Positions 44,341-52,781 of a DNA stretch of 64,000 bases are shown here, in pieces. Position numbers and translations under genes: made by a program. The notes below the pieces were generated by a model. The model was not told where the DNA came from. It made no database searches and worked only from the letters and a program-made list of their open reading frames with translations. Within the stretch, counting starts at the first letter, position 1, and every line of letters starts with the position of its first letter. This DNA is from Cohnella lupini. Lineage in GTDB: Bacteria > Bacillota > Bacilli > Paenibacillales > Paenibacillaceae. Location: the NCBI RefSeq assembly GCF_003386205.1, contig NZ_QRDY01000020.1:1-64000 (forward strand), in the 5' to 3' direction.

Positions 44341-45309
44341 TTAGCCTCTCACATTCCGGTCGACCCATTCCTCGTCGTATACCGTGTCCAAATAACGATC
44401 TCCGCGATCGGGTAGAATAGCCGCGCATATAGAGCCTGCCGGAATCTCGTCCTGCATGGCGCGAATCGCCGCAATAACCCCGCCCGAAGATGCTCCCGTC
44501 ATAATCGCTTCGGATCTAACAAGATCTCTGCACCCATCGACGCAATCCCGCTCGGATACGTAAATGACTCTGTCTATCAACTCCGCGCGATTAATCGAAG
44601 GCGGGAGCGCCGCGCCTAATCCGGGAAATTGCCGGTGGCCTTTCGTGCCGCCGAAAATAACGCTGCCCTTAGCATCGACGGCAACGATCTTCGTGGGTAG
44701 TCCGCTTTCCTTCAATCTCTCCGCGCAGCCCCTTATCGTGCCGCACGAGCTGACTCCGCAAAATAAATAATCGATATGGGGAAGTACTTCGATGATCTCC
44801 GGCATCGTCGTATGGTAATGCGAAGAGTAGTTGTTCGGGTTGCCGTATTGGTTGGTCCAGTAACAGTTTCCGATTTCCTTCTGAAGCTGTTTCACGCGCG
44901 AGATGCGAGCCGGCAAGTAATCGCCGCTAACCGGGTCGGGAGCCGTTATCATTTCGATCTCTCCGCCGAGCGAACGGATAAGCTTAAGGTGGGTTTCCGT
45001 CGTCCGGGGATCCACGATGCAGATGAACCTAAGGCCCAGGTACCGGCAAATCTGCGCCAAGCTGACCGCCATATTGCCGGAACTGGATTCGACGACCGTC
45101 GTATCTTCGCGGATTTCCCCGGATCGGATAGCCTCCCGAATAATGAAGAGGGCGGGACGATCTTTGGCGCTTCCGCCGGGATTCATCATTTCGAGCTTGC
45201 CGTATACCCGAAAAGGAGCATTCGGGAACAATCGCCGTAAAGGCACGAGCGGTGTTCGGCCAATCGTTCGGCATATGCCGTCCAACCTATCGATTTCCAT
45301 CGCCGTCAT
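44341..45309 (-). CDS. sbnA: SbnA-like N-(2-amino-2-carboxyethyl)-L-glutamate synthase
   Basis: A 322-residue PLP enzyme of the cysteine synthase family. NPGGSAKDRPAL holds the PLP lysine, SSGNMAVSLAQICRYLGL is the phosphate/substrate loop, and GASSGG lies near the C-terminus. SbnA joins O-phospho-L-serine and L-glutamate, the first step to 2,3-diaminopropionate. Pairing with SbnB next door separates it from ordinary CysK. Its start overlaps the end of the adenylating-enzyme gene by 4 bp, so the three genes are translationally linked. Confidence 0.9.
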   Translation of the reverse strand: MTAMEIDRLDGICRTIGRTPLVPLRRLFPNAPFRVYGKLEMMNPGGSAKDRPALFIIREAIRSGEIREDTTVVESSSGNMAVSLAQICRYLGLRFICIVDPRTTETHLKLIRSLGGEIEMITAPDPVSGDYLPARISRVKQLQKEIGNCYWTNQYGNPNNYSSHYHTTMPEIIEVLPHIDYLFCGVSSCGTIRGCAERLKESGLPTKIVAVDAKGSVIFGGTKGHRQFPGLGAALPPSINRAELIDRVIYVSERDCVDGCRDLVRSEAIMTGASSGGVIAAIRAMQDEIPAGSICAAILPDRGDRYLDTVYDEEWVDRNVRG

Positions 45310-46565
45310 TCGCCCTCCCGATCGTAGAAAATTCTTTTGTGCTTCAGCACGGAGCCTTCGAAAATCACTTCGGAAGGGATAACCCTTAAGGCATCCAGCA
45401 TTCCGCCGCGTATCATGATTCCGATCTCGGGAATACGCTCAAGCAGATCGCGCTCGATTCCCGAGTATATCTCGGGACTTTTATTCTCGCTGTCGATGAG
45501 TACCGTAAGCTTGTTGCCGCTAACCCGGATGCGCACTTTCGCTTCGCGGAGGTGACGATAGACGACGTCTTCGATGTCGTAGACGCTGATTTTTTCCCCG
45601 TGCTTGAGGTCCGGGCCGATCCGTCCGACGATTGCCTGAAAGCTTTGCGTCCATTGGCCGTCGACGAGAATCGGTCTCAAATCCCTCACGATGTCGTAGG
45701 TGACATACCGCAATGCGGGAAATAAATCGCGAACGTAAGAGCTCAACACGAGAACGGATTCCCCGTCGCTTAAAGGATCCATATCGGGAAACAAGGTTTC
45801 GGCGGATACGCCTTCGGCTTCGATGCCTTCGGCGAACAGATATCTGCCATGATCATGAGAGTAATAAGCGATCGTGCCGATCTCGATCGAACCGTAGGTG
45901 TCCGTGATATCGGTTTCCGCCAGACGCAGCCGCTCCGACACGCTCCGTAGCCAGGCCGGAGAAGCGCTTTCTCCCACTAGGATGACTTGCCGAATGCCAT
46001 AGGAAGCCGGGTCCTCCGCGGATGAGGATAATATGTGATCCAAGATGGACGGCATCGTGTATAGGACATGGGGGCGAAATTCCCGCAGTTTGTCGATGTG
46101 AAGCCCGATCGGCTGGCGAAAATCGATAGATTCGACCGACATTCCTATGCTTGTGAATATTTCAGGCGCAGTACTGGCGGCATGGCCGGTACCCATGTCC
46201 GACAAAGCGGTAACGACACCGGAATTCAGAAGAATTCGTCGGAAGATATCGGATTTAATTCTGATGTAGTTCAGTTCGTCTTCCTCGGAGTAGTAAATGG
46301 TTTTGCGGCGAAGAGAGCTGGTACCGGATGTACGGTAGAAGGTGGTATTGAGTTGAAGCTGGGGCTCGAAGGGCGGGTCGGGCTGGTAGTAATGTTGCTC
46401 TAACAGCTCGGACGTGAGGAGCGGAAGTTGGCTGAACGATCGTATTTCAGTACTGTCCGAAACGTAATCGGCAATGAGTTGCCCGTACCAGGGAAAAATA
46501 TCAAGAACCCGGGATACCTTGCGAAGCCGGAAATCGTCCAATATCGTTCCCTCCGATGCGGCCAT
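45306..46565 (-). CDS. PaaK-like adenylate-forming enzyme
   Basis: A 419-residue member of the phenylacetate-CoA ligase branch of acyl-adenylating enzymes. The ATP phosphate loop is YRTSGTSSLRRK, the A5-like motif DTYGSIEIG, and the late FPALRYVTYDIVRDL leads to a small C-terminal lid domain (about 320-410). It is the first gene of the SbnA/SbnB operon, so it probably activates a carboxylate that is joined to, or derived from, diaminopropionate. No carrier protein or synthetase module is visible nearby. Neither substrate nor product can be named. Confidence 0.8.
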   Translation of the reverse strand: MAASEGTILDDFRLRKVSRVLDIFPWYGQLIADYVSDSTEIRSFSQLPLLTSELLEQHYYQPDPPFEPQLQLNTTFYRTSGTSSLRRKTIYYSEEDELNYIRIKSDIFRRILLNSGVVTALSDMGTGHAASTAPEIFTSIGMSVESIDFRQPIGLHIDKLREFRPHVLYTMPSILDHILSSSAEDPASYGIRQVILVGESASPAWLRSVSERLRLAETDITDTYGSIEIGTIAYYSHDHGRYLFAEGIEAEGVSAETLFPDMDPLSDGESVLVLSSYVRDLFPALRYVTYDIVRDLRPILVDGQWTQSFQAIVGRIGPDLKHGEKISVYDIEDVVYRHLREAKVRIRVSGNKLTVLIDSENKSPEIYSGIERDLLERIPEIGIMIRGGMLDALRVIPSEVIFEGSVLKHKRIFYDREGE

Positions 46566-46707
46566 GGGATGTTATCTCATGATATGTGAGGGGAGCCGGC
46601 ATGTTCTTGTTTTGGCCGTAGGCGGCAGCCCCTTCCTTCGTTCGGACATTTCCATACAGTATGTTAGGAGAGAATGTCTACTCGATAATAGGGAGCTGGT
46701 CATACGA

Positions 46708-47493
46708 GTGAATAAGCAGACCGCGATACACAACAAGTGGATTAAGACCCGAATTATGAATAGATCAGCCTCCCTTGCCGCCCATATTCCCACGACTTGG
46801 CTTTTATCGGAAGAGGCCATGAAACGAATGCTGGATAGTCGCGGCATGGTCTACGTGAAGCCGGTAACGGGTTCGCTGGGCATCGGCGTCATGAAGATCG
46901 AGAAGCTGCGGGGGAGTTGGCTTGTGCAGGATGGCCGAACTCGCAGTTTCTATTCCTCTTATAAGGCGTTGTATAAGTGGCTCCGCAAAAGGATAAACGG
47001 TAAGCCTTATATGGTGCAAAGAGGGATTCGCATGCTTAAGGATCAGGGTCGACCGATCGATTTTCGGGTTATGATTCAAAAAGGGCGCAAGAACGGTTGG
47101 AAGGTGACGGGGGTGGCCGCAAGGGTCGCTCATCCGCGCTTGGCCGTAACGAACGGAAGCCAAGGCGGGAGCATCCATGGTGCTCGATCGATACTAAAGC
47201 GCACGGCAGGCTCCGATAACGCATCCCGACTGTTAAAGAAATTTAATTATTTGGCGCATTTGACGGCGCGGGAGCTTGGCAACGTGTATCCGCGAATGCA
47301 AGAGCTTGGCTTAGACATTGCCGTCGACGATAATCATAGGTCATGGATTCTGGAAGTGAACACGAAGCCCGATCCTTGTCCGTTCACCAAATTGGACGAC
47401 ACCTCTATGCTACGGGAGATCGTGCGATATGCTCGAGGCTACGGCAAAACCTACGAGTTGAAGTGCATGAAAGCGAGAAAGGGAGGCGGATAG
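46708..47493 (+). CDS. YheC/YheD-family ATP-grasp protein
   Basis: A protein of about 261 residues with the ATP-grasp fold: MVYVKPVTGSLGIGVMKIE, DFRVMIQKGRKNGW, GGSIHGARSIL and WILEVNTKPDPCPF with the Mg-binding Glu-Asn. In Bacillus YheC/YheD are spore-coat associated; their reaction is unknown, but ATP-grasp enzymes usually form amide-type bonds. I chose the GTG at 46708 (after GGGAG). Longer in-frame ATGs at 46564 and 46582 would leave no space for promoters against the divergent operon. It could be a ligase of the diaminopropionate cluster. Confidence 0.75.
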   Translation: MNKQTAIHNKWIKTRIMNRSASLAAHIPTTWLLSEEAMKRMLDSRGMVYVKPVTGSLGIGVMKIEKLRGSWLVQDGRTRSFYSSYKALYKWLRKRINGKPYMVQRGIRMLKDQGRPIDFRVMIQKGRKNGWKVTGVAARVAHPRLAVTNGSQGGSIHGARSILKRTAGSDNASRLLKKFNYLAHLTARELGNVYPRMQELGLDIAVDDNHRSWILEVNTKPDPCPFTKLDDTSMLREIVRYARGYGKTYELKCMKARKGGG

Positions 47494-47525
47494 TCGGCTT
47501 CTATTAGCTAAGGAAACGGCGATAA

Positions 47526-47554
47526 GGAGCCCTTTTTTCCCGGATTGGGGCTCC
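47526..47554 (+). terminator. weak terminator after the ATP-grasp gene
   Basis: GGAGCCC (47526-47532) pairs with GGGCTCC (47548-47554). The T-run lies inside the loop rather than after the stem, so efficiency is doubtful. Confidence 0.4.
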
Positions 47555-47645
47555 GGATTTTCCAATTCCGAGAAACCATGCGCATGATATTCCGTATTAA
47601 GGAGGGGAAATGAACTTAGGATATGAATACGAGGAGGAAAATGAA

Positions 47646-47993
47646 ATGAATTGTCCTGTTTGCGAAGGCTCTCGCATGAGAGAAGTGGAGAAAAACGGCA
47701 TACTCATCGACGTTTGCCCTGTCTGCAAAGGGGTGTGGCTAGACAGAGGAGAACTGGACAAGCTGATGGTAGACGTTCGCGAAGTCAAGCAAGATTATAA
47801 CGAATGGTATTACGGCGATAACGATAGTCCGCGACAGGATGCTCCTAGGCAACCGCAACAGCCTTACAATCCGCCGCAACAGCAGCAATATCAATCTCAA
47901 CATGGCCATTCCCAGCACGGTCATTCCCAATATCCTCCGTATAAGAAAAAGAAAAAGAGCGTCATGGACGTTTTCGGAGATTTGTTCGATTAA
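47646..47993 (+). CDS. TFIIB-type zinc-ribbon protein
   Basis: A 115-residue protein starting MNCPVCEG. Its zinc ribbon uses two CPVC knuckles (CPVCEGSR and CPVCKGVWLDRGELDKLM), the zf-TFIIB pattern. A Gln/Pro-rich low-complexity tract with HGHSQHGHS follows, then a lysine run and the amphipathic end SVMDVFGDLFD. There are two good starts: 47610 (after AAGGAGGGG) and 47646 (after GAGGAGG). The latter matches the family's usual N-terminus. Function is unknown. Confidence 0.8.
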   Translation: MNCPVCEGSRMREVEKNGILIDVCPVCKGVWLDRGELDKLMVDVREVKQDYNEWYYGDNDSPRQDAPRQPQQPYNPPQQQQYQSQHGHSQHGHSQYPPYKKKKKSVMDVFGDLFD

Positions 47994-48017
47994 GCTCGTT
48001 AATACGACAACCGTTCG

Positions 48018-48048
48018 ACCGTTCGGCTTCTAGCCGGACGGTTTTTTT
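48018..48048 (+). terminator. terminator after the zinc-ribbon gene
   Basis: ACCGTTCGGC (48018-48027) pairs with GCCGGACGGT (48033-48042) with one wobble, followed by seven T. Confidence 0.88.
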
Positions 48049-48172
48049 AATTTACATATCAGACTTTCATGCCGCTTACCGTCCCAAATCTGGCGAGACC
48101 TTTTAACTGCTGTGATCAGAAGAATGGAGGTAAAGATTAGAGGTGGAGGTGGGGTGTGAGTCACCCTTATCA

Positions 48173-48388
48173 AATACGATGGTTTTCATTGTATTTTTGA
48201 AGCTCGTTCAAAAATTAATCTGGATAAAGATATTTTTTATTCCTATTGGGCTCCGTTTGATCTATTCCTTTCATAAATTCGATCAATAGTGATGTTCTTC
48301 ATCCTACTTTGATTGCAACAGCGCTCAAAAGCTCCAATAACGATGATTACCATTCTACTTTCTTTGATCTCAACTTGATAGCTGACTC
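48173..48388 (+). repeat. AT-rich 51/62/51-bp element, copy 2
   Basis: Related starts lie at 48173, 48223, 48285 and 48336, with steps of 50, 62 and 51 bp. The third unit (AATAGTGATGTTCTTCATCC then TACTTTGATT) is nearly identical to the third unit of copy 1 at 17324. The element fills most of the gene-free stretch 48049-48524 upstream of the iron importer. I see no gene in that stretch. Confidence 0.75.
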
Positions 48389-48524
48389 ACTTTTAATCAA
48401 GACTTACAGCAGAACATGCATTAATCTCGAAGTTAAGGACGGTGAAGCCGTTTTTTCTTATGTTGGCTTCGTTCATTAAAGCGACCTAAATTCAATTTAA
48501 ACGGGAAAATCCTGCTCTTTTTCA

Positions 48525-48553
48525 TTGACATCGATAATGAGAACCATTATCAT
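48525..48553 (+). promoter_or_regulatory. sigma-A promoter of the siderophore importer operon
   Basis: A perfect TTGACA (48525-48530) and TATCAT (48548-48553) are separated by exactly 17 bp. The spacer is almost wholly covered by a Fur box. Confidence 0.85.
48533..48551. promoter_or_regulatory. Fur box 1
   Basis: GATAATGAGAACCATTATC matches the classic 19-bp Fur consensus GATAATGATAATCATTATC at 17 of 19 positions. It lies between and over the -35 and -10 hexamers, so iron-loaded Fur should block transcription. Confidence 0.9.
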
Positions 48554-48569
48554 TCAATCGTAGAGTAAT

Positions 48570-48584
48570 TGAGAATCATTTTCA
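48570..48584. promoter_or_regulatory. Fur box 2
   Basis: TGAGAATCATTTTCA is a 7-1-7 Fur site matching TGATAATNATTATCA at all but two defined positions. It lies about 17 bp past the -10 element and 20 bp before the start codon. Confidence 0.8.
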
Positions 48585-48604
48585 GCGAAGGATGGGATGC
48601 GACG

Positions 48605-49471
48605 ATGTCACGCTTAAGCACAAATCAGTTATGTCTTGCATACGGCAGTCGGCAAATTGTGCTGGAACTGAATTTGCATGTGCCTGACGGCCTGATAACC
48701 GCGCTGGTCGGCGCTAACGGATCAGGCAAATCGACTATTCTGAAGTCCATGGCCCGTATCCTTAACCCTGTTCAGGGCGGAGTATATTTAGACGGCAAGC
48801 TTATTCACCGTCAACCGACGAAGGAAGTAGCCAAGCAACTGGCTATTTTGCCGCAAAATCCTACCTCTCCGGAAGGCTTGACGGTTCGCGAGTTAGTTTC
48901 GTTCGGGCGATATCCCCACCAGAAGGGCTTCGGCAATCTCTCCTCGGAAGACAACCGCATGATCGAATGGGCATTGCAGGCAACGGGAATGACGATGTTC
49001 AGCGGCAGGCCGGTCGACCAACTGTCGGGCGGTCAGCGTCAACGGGCATGGATCGCCATGGCTTTGGCGCAAGGAACCGAAGTGCTGCTGCTCGACGAGC
49101 CCACGACGTTCTTGGACATGGCTCACCAGATGGAAGTCATGACCTTGTTGGAGAAGTTGAACAGGGAACAGAAGCGCACGATCATCATGGTCGTTCACGA
49201 CTTGAACCACGCCTCCCGATACGCTCATCATCTCGTGGCATTGAAGGACGGAACGGTTCTGTACGAAGGACAACCGGAGGTCGTTATGACATCCCGGATG
49301 CTGCGCGAGGTGTTCAACATCGACGCGGACGTTATTCCGGATCCGCGCACGGGTGCTCCTCTATGCCTGCCTTACGGGTTAGCTGAGGAAGAAGGCGCGA
49401 CTCAAGACGCCATCATCGGCGGTTCATCGCTTTCCGAAGAACGCGAGGATAGAGTTCAAGCATTGGCATAA
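48605..49471 (+). CDS. iron-siderophore ABC transporter ATP-binding protein (FecE/FhuC-type)
   Basis: A 288-residue ATPase. Walker A is GANGSGKST, the Q-loop lies in [20 protein letters not shown], the signature is [17 protein letters not shown], Walker [12 protein letters not shown], and the switch His is in MVVHDLNHA. The ATG at 48605 gives [11 protein letters not shown]; an upstream in-frame start falls inside Fur box 2 and is rejected. It is the first gene of a Fur-controlled operon with a binding lipoprotein and a fused permease. Confidence 0.92.
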   Translation: MSRLSTNQLCLAYGSRQIVLELNLHVPDGLITALVGANGSGKSTILKSMARILNPVQGGVYLDGKLIHRQPTKEVAKQLAILPQNPTSPEGLTVRELVSFGRYPHQKGFGNLSSEDNRMIEWALQATGMTMFSGRPVDQLSGGQRQRAWIAMALAQGTEVLLLDEPTTFLDMAHQMEVMTLLEKLNREQKRTIIMVVHDLNHASRYAHHLVALKDGTVLYEGQPEVVMTSRMLREVFNIDADVIPDPRTGAPLCLPYGLAEEEGATQDAIIGGSSLSEEREDRVQALA

Positions 49472-49531
49472 GTTTTAAGCGGTTCATACTTAATTTTCTA
49501 AAAAAACCACTAATCTAGGGGGCTATTTGCT

Positions 49532-50569
49532 GTGCGCGCATTCAATAATTCGAGAAATTCAATGGTTATGATCATCCTTGCATTCGTCCTTGTCCTTACG
49601 GCTTGCGGCAATAAAGAATACAACGAAGCAGGTGCTACGGGAACGTCTTCTCCAGCGGCGTCCGAGCCTGCAGTATCCGAATCCGCCGCTTCCAATGAAA
49701 CCCGCACGTTCAAACACGTGATGGGAGAAACGAAGATCACCGGAATTCCGCAACGCGTCGTCGTATTGGAATGGACGCATGCGGAGGACGTCCTGGCGCT
49801 TGGCGTTCAGCCGGTCGGCATCGCGGATATCGAGAACATGAACAAATGGGTAAGGTTGCCCGTTAAGATCGACGCATCCGCGACGGACCTCGGAGATCGC
49901 TCGACGCCGAACATGGAGTTGCTGGCATCGCTTAAACCGGACCTGATCATCGGAACGAAATTCAACCTCGAGAAATCCTACGATACGTTCAGCAAAATCG
50001 CTCCTACCCTCGTATACGACGCTTATCCGCCTGAAGGCCAAGGCGATCAGTACGAAGAAATGTTGAATACCTTCAACCAAATCGCCGACGTTCTAGGTAA
50101 AAAACCGGAAGCCGAAGCAGTCCTTGCCAACCTAGATAAAGCATACGAAGCCGCTAAAGCGAAAGTCGTGGCCTCGGGCAAAGACAAGATCCCGTTCGTC
50201 TTGGCTATGGCATATAGCAATCAGAACGCGGTAACGTTCCGGTTGTCGACCGACAACTCCATGGCGGTGAAAATTCTTGAGCATATAGGTCTAACTAACG
50301 CGTACAAAGCTCCGCAATTCGAAATATACGGATTCACGACGGCCGACGTAGAAGCGTTGCCTACGCTGCAAGACGCCAACTTCCTTCATATGATTCAAGA
50401 AAGCGACAACGTGATCGAGAATCAATTGAAAGACAATGCGGTATGGAAAGGGCTTAACTTCGTCAAGGAAAACCGCATCTTTGCTCTAGGCGGAGATATG
50501 TGGCCATACGGCGGCCCATTATCCGCGCAAATCATGGCCGAGACTACGGCAGACCTGCTTAGCAAGTGA
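49532..50569 (+). CDS. iron-siderophore-binding lipoprotein (FeuA/FhuD-type)
   Basis: A 345-residue class III binding lipoprotein (Cys at 25 in VLTACGN) with the PBP2 helical-backbone fold: TKITGIPQRVVVLEWTHAED, SLKPDLIIG, and a C-terminal VKENRIFALGGDMWPYGG. The closest character is to catecholate or citrate-type siderophore receptors, but ligand cannot be read from sequence. It starts with GTG after CTAGGGGGC. Its stop overlaps the permease start in GTGA. Confidence 0.9.
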   Translation: MRAFNNSRNSMVMIILAFVLVLTACGNKEYNEAGATGTSSPAASEPAVSESAASNETRTFKHVMGETKITGIPQRVVVLEWTHAEDVLALGVQPVGIADIENMNKWVRLPVKIDASATDLGDRSTPNMELLASLKPDLIIGTKFNLEKSYDTFSKIAPTLVYDAYPPEGQGDQYEEMLNTFNQIADVLGKKPEAEAVLANLDKAYEAAKAKVVASGKDKIPFVLAMAYSNQNAVTFRLSTDNSMAVKILEHIGLTNAYKAPQFEIYGFTTADVEALPTLQDANFLHMIQESDNVIENQLKDNAVWKGLNFVKENRIFALGGDMWPYGGPLSAQIMAETTADLLSK

Positions 50570-52674
50570 GTCTCGCCAATAAACGGATAGCACCTGCTAC
50601 AGCTTCCGTGCCCGACATCCATCCAGCCCAACCCGCTAGCGTAGGGATGGGCTGGGTGCCGTTATGGGTGCTGCTCGGAGGGCTGGGTGCCTTGCTGATT
50701 CTTACATTCGTCAGCTTGACGCAAGGATTGGCTGATATTTCCGTCCGTACCGTCATTCAGGCGATCGTCTCCCCTCAAGACACGATCGACCATAATATGA
50801 TTCGCGGAATCCGATTGCCGAGAACGGTTATGGGGTTATTGTCCGGAGCGGCATTGGCCGTCGCGGGAGCGTTAATGCAAACGGTCACCAGAAATCCGCT
50901 CGCTTCCGAGACGACGCTAGGCGTGAATGCCGGCGCCTACTTGGTCGTCGTTGCTGGATCGATCTTCATGCCGACCGTCCTCCATCAATATTCGCTACCT
51001 TTCGCGGTTGCGGGCGGAGCGTTGGCGGCTGCTGCCGTATATGCTCTTGGAGGCGGAAGGAGAGGGACCCCGATTCGGATCGCGTTATCCGGCATGATCA
51101 TTACATTAGTGCTCTCTTCGTTTACGAGCGCGTTGATCTTGTTAAACCAAGAATCGGTTAAAGGCGTTTTCCTGTGGGGAACGGGCTCGCTAACTCAGAA
51201 TAACTGGGATGGCGTGCAATTCTCTTGGCCTTGGATTGTCGGAGGCATTGGCGCGGTTTGCTTGGCGGTTCGCCATCTGGACGTGCTTATGTTAAGCGAA
51301 GAAACAGCTCGTTCGTTAGGGCAGAAGGTTGCAGGGACGCGGATAATCGCCATGGCGGTAGCCATTCTGATCGCTTGCGTGAGCGTGAGCGTCGTTGGTC
51401 CGATCGGATTCATTGGATTGATAGCTCCGCATGTCGTACGCATGTCGGGGATGACCAAGCATGCTTGGTTGATCCCGGTGAGCGCGCTGTGGGGAGCGGC
51501 CATCTTGGTCGGAGCGGATACGATTGCCCGGGTGTTCGTGGATGCCTACGGCGAGCTTCCCGCGGGAGCGATTACCGCGATGATCGGAGCTCCGTGGTTA
51601 ATCTGGCTTGCGCTTAGAATATCGCGCAAGGTTCAAGCGAACGCAAGCATCGGGGGATCCTCCATGAGCGTCGGCAGCTTACAGGAAAGGATTCCCTATC
51701 CGGTGCTTGTCTCCGCTTTAAGCATACTATTAGTCGCAATATGGATTCTAAGCTTGACTAGCGGAACGTTGCATATCCCTTTATCGGAAGTGCTTGCCGT
51801 ATTATCCGGAAACGGCGACGAGATGTTCCGGCAGATTTTGCTGGATTTCCGCCTGCCGCGCCTTCTCGTAGCCGGCTTAGCCGGCATGGCTCTCGCCGCG
51901 AGCGGGAGCCTGCTGCAGAGCGCCGTTCGTAACCCGCTTGGCGATCCGCAGGTCGTCGGCGTAACGGGAGGGGCCGGTGTCGGCGTATTGCTGCTTATGG
52001 TCGCTATCCCCCAAATCTCCATAGGGTGGCTGCCCGTGGCGGCGGTCCTTGGAGGGCTGCTGGCGGCGGCTATCGTCTATTCCGTTTCCTGGAGCAGAGG
52101 TCTTAATCCGACGATGTTAACTCTAGTCGGTATCGCGGTATCCGCCGCCGGAGCGGCGATCATTAATCTTCTGGTTATTCAATCGGAGATGGAAGTGGCG
52201 CCCGCGCTGGCTTGGATGGCGGGAAGCACGTACGGCCGGGCTTGGCCGGAGGTGTGGCAGATGGTCCCGACCGTGCTAGTCCTCCTGCCGATCGGCTGGT
52301 GGCTAGGGCGTAAAGTCGACCTGCTGACCTTCAGCGACGAGAGCTCGACGGGCCTCGGCTTAAAGGTGCGACGCGTAAGGCTGTACGTGGCGATCGTCGC
52401 CGTATTATTGGCTACGATGTCGGCGGCCAACGTAGGCGCCGTCGGTTTCATCGGACTGCTTGCCCCTCACGCGGCCAGAATGCTGGTAGGCTCCCAACAT
52501 CGCCGCTCGTTCGTGATTTCGGTACTGCTCGGAGGAGTATTGCTGGCTTCCGCGGATTGGATCGGCAGAATCGTCATCATGCCGAGAGACTTGCCGTCCG
52601 GAATCGTGACGGCATTGATCGGCGCGCCATATTTGGCGTTCCTGATGTTCAAATCCAGTCGAAAAGGGATTTGA
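50566..52674 (+). CDS. fused double FecCD-type siderophore permease
   Basis: A 702-residue membrane protein made of two FecCD/BtuC permease halves in one chain, joined near residues 355-380. Each half has about ten helices and repeats the motifs RGIRLPRTVMGLLSGAALAV / LDFRLPRLLVAGLAGMALAA and GFIGLIAPHVVR / GFIGLLAPHAAR. Most Gram-positive importers use two separate subunits; the fusion resembles FhuB of enteric bacteria. GTG start overlaps the binding-protein stop. Confidence 0.92.
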   Translation: MSLANKRIAPATASVPDIHPAQPASVGMGWVPLWVLLGGLGALLILTFVSLTQGLADISVRTVIQAIVSPQDTIDHNMIRGIRLPRTVMGLLSGAALAVAGALMQTVTRNPLASETTLGVNAGAYLVVVAGSIFMPTVLHQYSLPFAVAGGALAAAAVYALGGGRRGTPIRIALSGMIITLVLSSFTSALILLNQESVKGVFLWGTGSLTQNNWDGVQFSWPWIVGGIGAVCLAVRHLDVLMLSEETARSLGQKVAGTRIIAMAVAILIACVSVSVVGPIGFIGLIAPHVVRMSGMTKHAWLIPVSALWGAAILVGADTIARVFVDAYGELPAGAITAMIGAPWLIWLALRISRKVQANASIGGSSMSVGSLQERIPYPVLVSALSILLVAIWILSLTSGTLHIPLSEVLAVLSGNGDEMFRQILLDFRLPRLLVAGLAGMALAASGSLLQSAVRNPLGDPQVVGVTGGAGVGVLLLMVAIPQISIGWLPVAAVLGGLLAAAIVYSVSWSRGLNPTMLTLVGIAVSAAGAAIINLLVIQSEMEVAPALAWMAGSTYGRAWPEVWQMVPTVLVLLPIGWWLGRKVDLLTFSDESSTGLGLKVRRVRLYVAIVAVLLATMSAANVGAVGFIGLLAPHAARMLVGSQHRRSFVISVLLGGVLLASADWIGRIVIMPRDLPSGIVTALIGAPYLAFLMFKSSRKGI

Positions 52675-52781
52675 TCGAGGCCCGTCTGTGAGTTACCCTA
52701 ATAAAAGTTGTGACATGTACAGTTCACGCCCTTCTCCGACATTTGATAAAATGTAGAAAACGGAGGAGGGTGTTTTTTCTC

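Noticed and set aside
43339-46565. A complete staphyloferrin B cluster
   Set aside because: Only SbnA and SbnB equivalents are present; no NIS synthetases, decarboxylase or exporter are nearby.
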